Positions 48,220 to 58,675 of a stretch of 64,000 bases of DNA are shown here, piece by piece. Below the pieces are notes generated by a model. That model did not search any database and was not told where the DNA came from. It saw only the letters and a program-made list of their open reading frames with translations. The stretch is taken from positions 13,177,001-13,241,000 of the forward strand of contig OY540813.1 in assembly GCA_961205875.1 (NCBI GenBank), in the 5' to 3' direction. This DNA comes from Sialis fuliginosa. Its lineage: Eukaryota > Arthropoda > Insecta > Megaloptera > Sialidae. The position numbers and the translations under genes are program-made. The number at the start of each line of letters is the position of its first letter. The first letter of the stretch is position 1.

Positions 48220-48840
48220 TTGGGATTCTGAAGTCTCGGCTTTTTCAAAGTCCCGGGATTGGAAATGTGATAATTTTATGGTCCTGGGATTTTCCGAGAC
48301 CCGAGACTTTTGTTTGCTTACTAATAAAATTAAAGAAACAATTTTTTTTCTTAGATATTTGTAGGTATGTATATATAAGTAAATATTTTATTCTGGCCTA
48401 GCTAAATAAGCTTTTAGAAATACCAATAAGTTAAAGACGAATTAAGTAACCTATTTCTAAATTTTGTGATAAATATTGCAGCTGTTGAGAATATTCGCTC
48501 GTTTTTTGTCGATGTTGGCTTTATTTATACAAAAAAATTCATTTTTGCGTCCGTTCTCCAGTTGATTGGAAAATCTTAAACTCATTTAATATAGTTTTTT
48601 TTTTTTTTTTTAATGGAGAAATCTTCTGGTTCTCAACCATAAGAATATTATTTTTTAAATATATATTAAAAGGTGTATGTCTCTATTTTAGTAAATAAAT
48701 AAAATGTACAATATATTACGCACATTTTAAATTAGAAAGTCCCGGGACTTTTAACAAAAAATTCCCGGAACTCGAGACAGCAAAAAAGCGGAAAATTCCC
48801 GGAAAAAAAGTTCCAGGATATCTCGACGCAGAATCTTTAG
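48220..48840. mobile_element. CCCGGGA-rich element with inverted ends
   Basis: The left end GGATTCTGAAGTCTCGGC and the right end read inward, AGATTCTGCGTCGAGATA, are similar inverted sequences. Both terminal 100 bp carry repeated TCCCGGGA, TTCCCGGAA, TCCTGGGA and CTCGAGAC/GAGACCCGAGAC words in both orientations. The middle is AT-rich with an 18-base T run (48595-48612). It is probably a non-autonomous hAT-like element; no clear 8-bp duplication is seen. Confidence 0.55.
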
Positions 48841-49366
48841 TTGTCTACAACATTATGTTATGTAAATTCATTTCTCCTCTTAATCAACAATACAAAATAA
48901 ATACTGCTGGTTATTTGGTTTATTTATATAAACACTATTTAATTAAACTAGCACACATGAATTAATATACTGGTACTAATTAAGAAAAATAATGTAAAAT
49001 GTAGGTACTTGCATCCACTAAAAATTAAAAACTCTTAGAAGGACTCTTATATTAAAGTTTAATTTAAAGTGTGTACATCTCTACTTGACCCGTGACGCGA
49101 ATGTCTAAGAAAGTCTCGACACGTACTAATTGTTTTCCCAGTTTTCTGGTTGTCTGTATTTACCTGGTATGTATAATACAATTAAACTATTTGGAAGGTT
49201 AAATGCAGTATCTTTTTCAATAATCATTTTTTAGTTTTCAGTAATCAGTAATTTTAACTATACTCACAAACACATAATACATAAAGATTAATTAAAAAAT
49301 ATATAATAAATTGTTAATAAGTTGTTAATAATTGTTAATTTAGAATGTCGATGAAAATCACATACA
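48841..49366. other. AT-rich stretch, nothing seen
   Basis: No supported feature. Confidence 0.4.
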
Positions 49367-49862
49367 TAACGGGTGTCCCAACAAAAGCGAAAAATTTAAA
49401 TTTGGAACCATTTTTACTGCTGTGCTTTGACAGTCAAACCATTATGACTGTAGACATTTCGACATTTTAAAAAATGTATCGCTATTCGGCATATAAACTC
49501 ATTCTTACGTTTTCCAACGAAACCATCTTCAGCGTTAAGGCCCATTTTCATGTTGATGGACGTCTTTCTCTGAGGTTTTTTGAAGTCAAAAGTTTATGTC
49601 AACAAGCCCACGGCCACTCAAGTCTTGAATGGGGAGATTAGACGCTGTATCACTAAAATCCAGCCACAATTATGCCACACTGTGTTTGTAAATTTCATCA
49701 AAAGAACGCAAATGTACCAGCAAAGCCGAGAAGGGAATTTATCAGAGGTGTTATTCCATACATAATTCCCAAATGTCTACTTTAAAAATTTCGGTATTTT
49801 TGTAAAAAAAAACAGTGTTTATTTAAAATTTAAATTTTCCGCTCTTGTTGGGTCACCCGTTA
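49367..49862 (+). mobile_element. Mariner-type transposon, deleted, 35-bp ends and TA duplication
   Basis: Element 49369-49860 (492 bp), with TA at 49367-49368 and 49861-49862. The inverted ends are 35 bp with three mismatches and begin ACGGGTGWCCCAACAARAGC. GGGTGNCCC-type ends with TA are known from insect Tc1/mariner relatives. Only the 3' end of the transposase gene remains inside. It is unrelated in end sequence to the element at 29079. Confidence 0.9.
49559..49765 (+). pseudogene. Mariner-type transposase, C-terminal remnant
   Basis: The frame reads DVFL, a stop (TGA at 49571-49573), GFLKSKVYVNKPTATQ, LNGEIRRCITKIQPQLC, then VNFIKRTQMYQQSR and ends LFHT before TAA. KSKVY.NKP, an IRR..I..I.P helix and a final FHT are features of the C-terminal end of insect mariner-like DDE transposases. 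In relatives I recall, a Trp stands where the TGA is, so TGG to TGA is the likely lesion. The catalytic Asp residues and the N-terminal DNA-binding region are gone. Non-functional. Confidence 0.75.
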
Positions 49863-51521
49863 TATATAGGTACATGCATGTGCATATATTTTGTTATTTA
49901 CAAACAAGTGCAGTTTTTTTTTTCTGTACATAGACAATGAATCACGATCGAACCATTTTAAAAATTAAGACTTGACACATTACATGAGAACGTAATTTAG
50001 TAAAATCGACGCTACGCAATAAGAGGGTTAAATGATGGATTTGACATCGTTTTGAAAACAACACGCTCGTATGTTACATATATTACCACTTACCCTTTGA
50101 AATCTGATCAGGGTATTTAATTATTGGGCGAATAAATTGACCAATAAATAACAATTTAATTTAATTAAAATTACGTAGTCATATTTGGATAAAGTATATC
50201 TCTCTCTGTCGAAACTAATTTTAGAAAAAGGTTTATCTGTATTATATTTTTATCATCGAACAATTAAGACCTCAGACTGAAAATTAATTGCATTAAAGCT
50301 ATGACATTACATAGTTATTATTTTAATTAAAATGTTAAATAAACGTTTTCAATGTTTTAATTTTTATTTTCTGTTTATCTATGAAAAGTCTTACATGTTG
50401 TTTGTAAATGCATCTGAAAGAAATTTTATAATTGCTTTCTTATACAAAACATGTTCTTGTCTGTCTACAAAAATATTTAGCTTACTAAAGTGAGCAAAAA
50501 ACATATGTTCGTAGTAAATTGCAGTAATTAATTTTAAACTATAAATTTTTCATTTCTGTAAGCAGAGATGGACTAGTTGAGTTTAAATATCATTATTATT
50601 TATATCAGTTTTACATTCTAGAAGACGTAATGTCTAAGAAAAAATGTTAAAAAAATTTAAGTAAGTAATAATAAATATTTTTGAAAAACATTCTCGATTT
50701 TTTTAGTTTGTATCACTATTTTAAATAATATCAATCTTAAATACTTCTGTGTATAAAATATATGTATACAATTCATATAAAAAATGATTAACAAGGGAAA
50801 AAACAATTAAAAAATAAATAAAAAACAAACAAACTTTCTTAAATACCCTGAGGATATTTACTAAATTGGTAAAAAATGACAAGCAATAAAGAAGAAAATA
50901 ATGAAATGATATGAGCACCACAATACGTTTAATAACAGATAGATTTCAATTAATATGAAAAGTTTTCCATGTTATCTGGATACCGTTCTCGCCTGTTTTG
51001 CGCAAATAGTTTTTAATTTATATGGAAAGTTTCTTTATTACAAGCGGGATAAATTGATGACGTATTTAATCGTGGGTTTTTTTTTTACAGAATTATGCCA
51101 ACAAATTTTAAAATAAAACTTTTCAGTGTGGTTCGAACTTCATACTATTTTGTTTTCAGTTTTTTGTGGTTCTCGTATTTTTCAAACTTTTACATTACAC
51201 TTATTGATTAATTAATTTTTCCTGTCATTTCATCATATGTGTTCATAAATTATAAAATATGTTATATATTTTTTATTTGGGTGTTTTTTCTATCGAGTCG
51301 CAAGACAGTAATAGTTGAGAAAAACAAGTTTTTTGCAGGTTATATCTACATGAATTTATTTATTTATTTTCAAATAATATTAAATTGAAATACTACAAAA
51401 ATTATCTTCAACAAGCCAAAGTAGTTTATTTTTAAATACTAAACGCGTAAAATTACATAATATAATTTTCAGTTATGTATGAATGTACGTTACAAATTAT
51501 CCTATTTTTTATTTCTCGCCA
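49863..51521. other. AT-rich stretch, nothing seen
   Basis: No repeat partner, RNA gene or credible frame; the frame 50721-50921 (minus) is F/Y/L-rich low complexity. Confidence 0.4.
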
Positions 51522-51818
51522 TATACAGACTGTTCGCTAGAATCGAGTGATCATATCTATTTTACCACCATGTATGTATTACACTTTTATAAAGAGAACA
51601 TTCTCAGCTATGAAATGCATTAATAATATACAGGTTATTCCATTAAAAAAAGTTATATTCCAATATATCTCTGAAATTCGACATTCAATAGTTTTTTTTT
51701 GAGACCGCCATTATTCGTTCCGAAAAAAATACTGATACTGTGCCCATTTCATCAATCTTCTAACTCCAATAATAACAAAGTTAGCAATGATCACTCGATT
51801 TTGGCGAAACCCTGTATA
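51522..51818. mobile_element. TATACAG-ended miniature element
   Basis: The left end is TATACAGACTGTTCGCTAGA followed by ATCGAGTGATCAT. The right end read inward is TATACAGGGTTTCGCCAAAA, then TCGAGTGATCAT. About 32 bp of inverted repeat with several mismatches, and TA/TATA at both borders. TATACAGGGT-type ends are common in insect mariner-related miniature elements. The 0.3-kb interior is non-coding. Confidence 0.75.
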
Positions 51819-52094
51819 AAGGATTGGATTAAGCTAAAATTTCCACTTGATCGTAAGCATGTTAGGTACAACTGCTGATAAATTATTCGATCAAGTTATT
51901 AATTACAATATACATACGGCAAAATACTTATGACTCAATCATACTACCATAGAGTATAAGTTTTGAACCAGGACAACTGAAAAGCTTTGCATAAAGGTCA
52001 GAATCAGCTCAAAGGCGCTCCCATCAGGAAGTCTGCTGTCCTCAGCAAATGCAGTATCACAACAACTCGCACACACAAAGCTGCGGTTAAATAG
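51819..52094. other. No gene seen; possible SINE body
   Basis: 51960-52094 has balanced composition and, read on the minus strand, follows the tRNA-like head at 52095-52173, so it may be the body of the same SINE. No coding frame is seen. Confidence 0.3.
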
Positions 52095-52173
52095 CTCCGA
52101 AGGGAGCGGCTTTCAGAGCCCGCTAGTTGATGTCAAGCGGTTCAGCTTAGCCGCTAAACCAACGGATAAAGTT
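52095..52173 (-). mobile_element. tRNA-like head of a SINE
   Basis: On the minus strand: CCGTTGGTTTAGCGGCTAAG resembles a tRNA D-arm/A-box (TAGCGGCTAAG), ACCGCTTGACATCAACTAGC lies where an anticodon arm would, and GCGGGCTCTGAAAGCCGC is where a T-arm/B-box (GGTTCGANTCC) would be but is degenerate. It is not a functional tRNA. A tRNA-derived SINE is the best reading; no second copy is seen in the window. Confidence 0.45.
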
Positions 52174-52344
52174 TACAACGTAGAATGTGGACGGCGACTT
52201 TGCTGCTTTTGAATTTTAAGTAAACATGCCTTTTGCAATTTTTTTTCATATTTTGGTCTATTATTGGTTTAAAAGCACTGTTTTTAACTTTAACAAAACA
52301 ATAGTATATTGTTATTTGCAAATTAGGGTTACATCATACAAAAA

Positions 52345-52885
52345 TAATAGGCATGATGCCAGTAACAAAGTATCACTGAAATTATGATTTTAAATAATGA
52401 AATAGGTTAAAAAGATTCTAAAAAATGTATTTATTTTTATAATAAAAGCGAGATTAATATGACTTATTAAAATAAAAACACAAAATACAGCAATCCGCCA
52501 TGTTAGATAAAACACCAGTCAGAGTGGATGACGTCATGGCTAAGTAATATAATTTTTGTTTCATTAATATCTGCACTGTTTATAAATTATTTTGTGGTTT
52601 TAATTATCAATTTGCTCAGTTTTGTGTTACCAAAACTAAAACCGAGAAGCGTTTGCGATGGAACAAGGATTTATTATTGTTGACAAGGAGTCTTTACATA
52701 GGCGTGACGTCAAAAATGCGCCATGACACCTGCGAGCGTTTTGGCGTGAAATTCAAAATTAGTTTTAAAAGAGTCAATTTTTGTGATTAAACCTTTATTT
52801 TCTGCAGAAATAAGTATTTTTTTGGAAATAAGAGACACGTAAGATCATCATACAACAGTTTTTTTAAATTAGGCATCATGCTTAT
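52345..52885. mobile_element. Putative element with GGCATGATGCC ends and two TGACGTCA sites
   Basis: GGCATGATGCC at 52350-52360 and its reversed near-copy GGCATCATGC at 52872-52881 bracket about 530 bp. Inside, perfect TGACGTCA palindromes stand at 52529-52536 and 52705-52712, and GCGTTTTGGCGTGAAATTCA resembles widespread insect repeat DNA. The ends are short and partly self-palindromic, so the boundaries are tentative. Confidence 0.35.
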
Positions 52886-53236
52886 TGTCATTGTTTTGGT
52901 TTTATTAAATCCACCATAACTACAATTAAGGTTTAGAATTAATCATGTTTTGAAACCGGATGATTAAATTTCTCTCTTGGCTTATTTCCTTTTACAAGTT
53001 TGCCGTCTTCAACTTCTTCCAATATATTATCTATTTTTATCTTAAACCTTTCTCTGTCATTATGTTATGTGTTGATGTTTTTTCACTGAACTCCTTTTTC
53101 TGTGAACATTTCATAATTATATAGCTAACTGTGATTATTTTTGTTTTATTACTCTGCTCCCACAATTTATATTTAAATAAAAAATTTCGGTTTATAGTGA
53201 TAATATATGAATTTACGACAAATGTACATATTTCTA

Positions 53237-53363
53237 ATGCCGTATTTAGACCGAAAAAACAAAACAGCATCATCGTGTCTTTTTGACAATACATTTTTAA
53301 ATACGAAGTGTTTTAAAACACCGTGTTGCTGTTTTGTTTTTGCTTTTGGTCTAAACACGGCAT
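53237..53363. repeat. 127-bp hairpin with about 41-bp arms
   Basis: The left arm ATGCCGTATTTAGACCGAAA continues AAACAAAACAGCATC (53237-53277). It pairs with the right arm (53319-53363), which in complement reads ATGCCGTGTTTAGACCAAAA, GCAAAAACAAAACAGCAAC. The loop is about 41 bases and there is one 4-base bulge. This may be a palindromic miniature transposon. Size and shape also fit a microRNA-like precursor, but near-symmetry extending to both borders favours a transposon. The two frames at 53037-53409 are shadows. Confidence 0.75.
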
Positions 53364-53649
53364 AACATTTAAAAAATATGATATTTGTAATCATAAAAAT
53401 GTTACACAAACGAGTATAAATATATGTACATTAAAAGCAAGCTAAATAAAAAAATAACCTTACTAATAACGTAAAATTCTATTCCGAACTCCGTATCCCG
53501 CAATGCGTTATAATCATTTCCTCCGTTTGCTTACAACTGTTACGCAGTAAAATTCAGTCTCTCAAACAGAAATAAACTGCTTTGATTCAAGTAATATCTG
53601 CAATACACACAAGAAATAAAAATAAAATACCATACGTGCCACATCTTAT

Positions 53650-53850
53650 CGGGTCGGTGTTAAGGGTTCTCGAGTGGGTGTTGGGTAACGACCTCTCAGC
53701 CCATCGACTTGCAATCGAGTGATCTCCAGAGACCGGAGTTGCAATATAGTTCTAGATCAATTATCGTTCTATGAACTGTTATGTCTTTACGAGTACAGTC
53801 CTGGTTGTCAATTAACGGCCGTTCTAATTCTCAGACAGAATAAATACAAA
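53650..53850 (+). mobile_element. tRNA-derived SINE-like repeat, copy 1
   Basis: The head GGGTAACGACCTCTCAGCCC continues ATCGACTTGCAATCGAGTGA, where TCGA-CTTGCAA-TCGA forms a perfect anticodon-like stem-loop, then AGAGACCGGAGTTGCAAT as a degenerate T-arm. The body (53776-53838: GTTATGTCTTTACGAGTACA, TTGTCAATTAACGGCCGTTC) recurs at 54560-54620. Degenerate box B and lack of an acceptor stem exclude a functional tRNA. Confidence 0.5.
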
Positions 53851-54484
53851 AGGAATATTTTTGTAGGGTGTAAAACCATGTTATAAGATATAATTTTTAA
53901 ATTTCGAATTAGTGAAAAATATAATCATATTATAAGAATATATATACAGAGTATTTGGTTCGGCGATACGAATATATTGAAGGAAGGTAGAATTAGTCAT
54001 TTGGAAGTGATTTAAGCAAATATACCTATATACAAAGTGCAACAGTTTTTTTTATATCGGCCATGTTTTTAAACTCAGGTTTATACATGTTACTGGCAAA
54101 AGTTCAAATGTTAAAGAGCCAATATTTTTCAAGCAAGATTTTGATATTCCTTAAATGTTTATGCTACACTATCAGATCAAAATAAATTTTATGAATAACA
54201 AAAACAAAAAATGGCTGCAGTTTAACATTTAATAACTTATTGATAAAATTATTTTATAAAATCTAGCACACTTACAATCTTTAAAAAACTGCTCTAATTT
54301 AAACCCTTTCGAAAAACCTACCATAATACTTACATGTTTGAGCGAAATCCACCGAAACCCATTTTCATAAGAATAATGCGAGGACTATGTGTGACTACTT
54401 TATATTAGTTATTTTTTATAATCTAATTAAAAGCATAAAAATAGCAGAAATTTCAATTTAACCATATCTTCCTACCCTATACAG
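53851..54484. other. AT-rich stretch, nothing certain
   Basis: TATACAGAGTATTTGGTTCG at about 53946 is a lone TATACAG-type end. No coding frame. Confidence 0.3.
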
Positions 54485-54640
54485 ACTGATCGTATCTATA
54501 AGCAATCCGTATTTTCAAGTTGCAATAAAGTCCGGGCAATGTGCGATAAATTATATCTTATATGTTATGTGTTTACGAGTGCAGTTTTGATTGTCGATTA
54601 ACAGCCGTTCTAATTCCGTTCCGAAATAAACATTACTGCC
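54485..54640 (+). mobile_element. SINE-like repeat, copy 2, head decayed
   Basis: AGTTGCAATAAAG and then GTTATGTGTTTACGAGTGCA, TTGTCGATTAACAGCCGTTC, TAATTC parallel the body of the copy at 53733-53848, about 780 bp upstream on the same strand. The tRNA-like head has degenerated. Confidence 0.55.
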
Positions 54641-54799
54641 AGTCTGGGTGGATTCACGGCCACAAACTTAGCTGCTATCGCTAATAAATCTGAGTATTAT
54701 AGACATCGTAATAGTATCAACTGCTACAGGGGTTCGCTAAATGTATTCATTTCAATTCGAGTATATTTGAGTCCTTTTTAAGATTCTATATTAAACAAA

Positions 54800-55110
54800 A
54801 CTTTCATGGATGCCACGGGAATTTCTTATATGTAATACTGAGTGAAGAGTATACGTGTTAATTATGTAAATAAAACAAATCTTTCTAGTTAACTGATGAA
54901 AGATAGGAAAATGGGTCATAAAATAACGTTCTTTACAATTTTTATTCAATTTTTTCTGTTATGAACTATTTTAAATATAAATTTTAAATTACCTATTGAA
55001 AATAGGTTTTCTTTCTTAAAGAAAATTGATCCCAAATTTATATATTCACCCTTCTATATTTCTTCTTTTTAAGTTACAGCGTCTACAGACTGACAGAAAG
55101 ACACATGGTG
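54800..55110 (+). repeat. Dispersed repeat, most complete copy
   Basis: Covers both parts found separately at 40463-40640 (TTTCTTATATGTAATACTGA; GATAGGAAAATGGGTCATAA) and 39590-39700 (GATCCCAAATTTATATATTC; ACCCTTCTATATTTC). It ends with GTTACAGCGTCTACAGACTG, ACAGAAAGAC, which recalls the CAGACAG-type tails of insect retroposons. No coding frame. Confidence 0.4.
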
Positions 55111-55268
55111 AAAATAGTTAGAATGTACTCATACATAGTTTCTTATGCTTTATAAATATATTTTATGGATTCACACAAGCTTTACAAGAAAAACCATTAC
55201 TCAATGCACAAGTCGCAACTAAAGGGTTAAAACTAATTATTAAAAAATAAGGATGATATCATATAAAC

Positions 55269-55282
55269 ATTGAGAACCACTG
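55269..55282 (-). mobile_element. Isolated hAT terminus
   Basis: The complement reads CAGTGGTTCTCAAT, matching the CAGTGGTTCTCAA terminus shared by a large class of hAT elements. Only one end is found, so the rest is deleted or diverged. AACTAAAGGGTTAAAACTAA just inside may belong to it. Confidence 0.45.
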
Positions 55283-56674
55283 ATTTAAATTCCTTTTCCT
55301 TAATGAAAAAATGTTATAAAATCAATAAACAGAGTGCATGTCAAACATAAATGCTGCAGTAAAATAAACCATTAATTATGATTAATGAAAAAATACCTAA
55401 TTAATTTTCTTTCTTTATATATTTTTATAACTTTTTGTTAAAAAGTGTATTTAATTTAAAATCAATTAACATTCATGTTTACATTAAATATCTAAAGATC
55501 TTAATAAAAAATAAGTGCAGCATATTTAGGGGAGGATGTTTACTTAAGGGCAAAATACGTAAGTGTTTATAAAAGATAATATAATTTATGGTAATACAGA
55601 AAAATTACGTCAGTAATAAAGATGTTATAAAATATTTAATGGTAATTTAATTATACTAAACATTGATGGAGTTAAAACTTGATTAGCATATTTATTATGT
55701 TTTATATTATCCTGAAATATGCATGTATAATGGATTAAGACTCTTAAAAATAATGATGTATTTGAAATTATTAATTAAAAAATTAAAAATTAAACATATG
55801 CCTTAAAAAATTGTTTCCAATGATACTATATATGAACTATGTATATTGCTATTGAGAAAAAAAGTTTAATGATGTCACGAAGAAGAAAAATACAAAAGGC
55901 TGTTTTAAAAGTGAGTTTGAATTTCCCTTTGAACTTTTTAAAGATATTATTTTAGGTAAAATAGATAGTTACTTAAATAAATCGTCTATTTCATACTTTT
56001 AACTAACCTTGTAAGTAATTACAGTATGACATGGATTAGAAACCAAACAAATTCTTTTCAGCCAAAATAATCTTGAAATTATAATTTAAAAAGATATTCA
56101 TAAAAAATAAATAACACTAATACAACATAAAAGTTACTACACGTAAAGTAAAACATCAAAATACAAACGATGTCGCTCTTGAGAAAAATCATTAATAAAA
56201 ATTTTTTTATTACAACATAACAAACTCTGTCGTATATCACAGGCAGCACACATATTTTTGTACAGAAAGAGAACAGTTCTTCCCCATTTACCCCACGATT
56301 TCCACCCGTGTGTTATAAATGATGTGTCTGAGCATAATCCCGCAGATGTTTATTACAGTCTGTTATAGAAATCCGACATTTTGTTTGACGTAGGACAACA
56401 GAAATGAGGTTTCTCCGAGTTAGACTGTCTGCATGTGTTACAACAACGCGCTCTATTCAAAATGCTTTGATTCCATAAACCGTAATAACTCATTCTCTTA
56501 ACTGTCAAAATGTCGAAAATGAACCACTGCTCTATTTATCTGAAAAATTATTTCGTGTTTTGTTTAAAAAATTTAAATATAATATGCATGACATAATTTC
56601 AGAATAAAAAAAAGACTAAAACCAGAAGAGTGTTATAAAGGTATGACATTTATTTATTTATTTTATTTCAATCA
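55283..56674. other. AT-rich stretch, nothing seen
   Basis: No supported gene or repeat. 56260-56330 and 56340-56460 are somewhat G+C-richer and unassigned. Confidence 0.35.
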
Positions 56675-57239
56675 TAAGGTAGTGGCACCAGTCTTGGCAA
56701 GGACCCCAGTAATGGCAAATTTTTAATTAAATACACTGAATTAGGAATATGTGTTGATATTTGATTACTACCATTTCTGAATATTAATCTATATACATTT
56801 AACTGTCTTACAACATGATTTGATGACAATCGGCCAATAGGTGTCAAAATGGTGGACATTTAAACTAATTATTAGTATAATTTATTTATTAATCATTATA
56901 TTATCATAGCAACTGCTTTACATTGTTTCCAATTTGACGATTATTTCTTTTATATTCTTTGTACTTAGTACTTAACATTTTGTAATCATTACCAAGTGTC
57001 CATCACTGCGTGCTCATTACTGGTTTTACCTTTGCCATTACTGGTGAAAAAACAAAATAAAAGGCTAAAATTTAAAAAAACAAACTATATTTGCAGACTT
57101 TGGTAATAAAACTGATTAAATAAAGAGTTACATGTTTTATTAGTAACCTGAGTTCATGAGAATTACAAAAAACAAGCCCATTAATCCAAAAAAACGAAAA
57201 CCTGCTCTTATAACGGCCATAACTGGTGCATTTACCTTA
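56675..57239. mobile_element. TA-flanked miniature transposon, copy 2 of 2
   Basis: Element 56677-57237 (561 bp), TA at 56675-56676 and 57238-57239, same orientation as 13518-14049. The left end AGGTAGTGGCACCAGTCTTG matches copy 1 with one change in the core. The right end read inward, AGGTAAATGCACCAGTTATG, is more diverged. Copy 2 has about 30 extra bases in the middle. Independent TA duplications show separate insertions, not a segmental duplication. The minus frame 56668-56859 is a shadow. Confidence 0.9.
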
Positions 57240-58403
57240 TATGTATGAGAGAGTATCAAAAAGAATCATGTCCAACTAAACCAATTTGAGAAAAGATTTT
57301 GTTTTTAAATATTTAAAGGGAAAAGTTTGGCAAATTTTTAACAAAACAATAGCTAATATTAATTGAAATTATTATTAAAAAAAAAATATAAAAAATAATC
57401 TGATATCTCTAAAATAATAATCAATTAAATAATATAGAAAAAAATGTATTTATATATTTTTCAACAACAAAAAACTTGCTACATATGATCCAATGGTTTA
57501 CGGTGGAGTTTTTAAATGAAACCCCTTAATTTTTATTTTTTTTAAATCAACAATTTCATGAATGTCTATAAAAGTTGTTTGAATTCAAAACAATCTAAGA
57601 AAATCGCGACATTTAAAAATAAAGAATAAAACCCCACATACTTAAAGTTCTTAAACACAGCAAGAAAACCACATAAATAAACTTTCTTTTATTTTTCCTC
57701 TTACAATTCAATATCATGTAAAAACATTTAAAAAGAGCACTCCGAACTTATCCATAAAAATAAATCACCTTGTACAAACAGAAAACAACTACAAATAACT
57801 TGATCCAATTACCCGTCCGGCAATCGGTATTCCGAAACGTTCCTTTCGCTAAGTCGGTATTCATTAACGTCGCACAGCCCTAAATTATCGGCCACTTTTA
57901 GTTCATGAAATCAACACCTTTTCCGTGTTGATGTAACAGTGTCGCTGTAACACATTTCGATACCTTTGCGCTAAATGAGACAAATATTACTTTCGTATTT
58001 CCGTCCTCTGTAAATATTTATATTTAGTTATGTTTATTTACATTTGATTTATTTAATTATTTATACTTACTCTTTATAAATTTCGTGTAATACTATAGGT
58101 ACCAAACGTAATGACGAAGCAAAAGTATTGCTCCAAATATGCTATTTTTTCTAAAGGAAAATAAACTCTTGCTTGAAAGAGATACTCCCATGACGGAAGT
58201 TCAGCAAAAATAACTTTTTATTTGCATTAAACATGGACTTTGTATGTACTTATAATATACAAAGTTACAAATTAAGGGTTAATATTGACATTATTTAGGA
58301 TTTTTTTTTATAAGTTTGTCTTTTGAGACTTGTAGCTTTTATATAATTTATTGTTTTATTTTAGAAATTATTAAAGTTATACAAGTCATGCAATCACCTC
58401 GGA
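57240..58403. other. No gene; G+C-richer island 57800-58000
   Basis: 57505-57545 (TTTTTAAATGAAACCCCTTA) resembles the repeat at 58404 and 58614. 57800-58000 (CCCGTCCGGCAATCGGTATT; AACGTCGCACAGCCCTAAAT) has balanced composition and no repeat partner, a candidate conserved non-coding element. Confidence 0.3.
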
Positions 58404-58675
58404 ATGCCTCTCAACTTAAAAATTTTAAATGGAAACCCAATATTTGATTTCGTTATCTGATTTTGTAAAAGTATGTAGTATATTTGTCACACCAAAAGAA
58501 TGTTGAGTTTATTTAGAAAACTAGAAGAGATACAGCAACATTTAAAGTTAACTAACTCTGAATTTTTATTTGGAAAAATTAAAGAACAAATTAAATTCCT
58601 GCATCGTTCACACGTTTCTCAACTTGAAAATTTCAAATGGAAACCCCATTATTTTATTTCGAAATCTGAAAGCTA
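58404..58675 (+). repeat. Direct repeat of about 60 bp, 210 bp apart
   Basis: CTCAACTTAAAAATTTTAAA, TGGAAACCCAATATTTGATT, TCG at 58404-58462 recurs at 58614-58675 as CTCAACTTGAAAATTTCAAA, TGGAAACCCCATTATTTTAT, TTCG. It may be two ends of one element or a dispersed insect repeat; a third weaker match is at 57505. Confidence 0.55.

Noticed and set aside
52345..52885. Host promoter based on CRE sites
   Set aside because: The sites lie in sequence with repeat texture between inverted GGCATSATGC words, and no start or coding exon follows.
53680..53750. Functional tRNA with TGC anticodon
   Set aside because: The anticodon-like stem is good, but the T-arm is degenerate, no acceptor stem pairs, and the downstream body is a repeat; a SINE fits better.
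56668..56859. 63-codon frame (minus)
   Set aside because: Lies within the second copy of the TA-flanked transposon; the first copy does not keep the frame.
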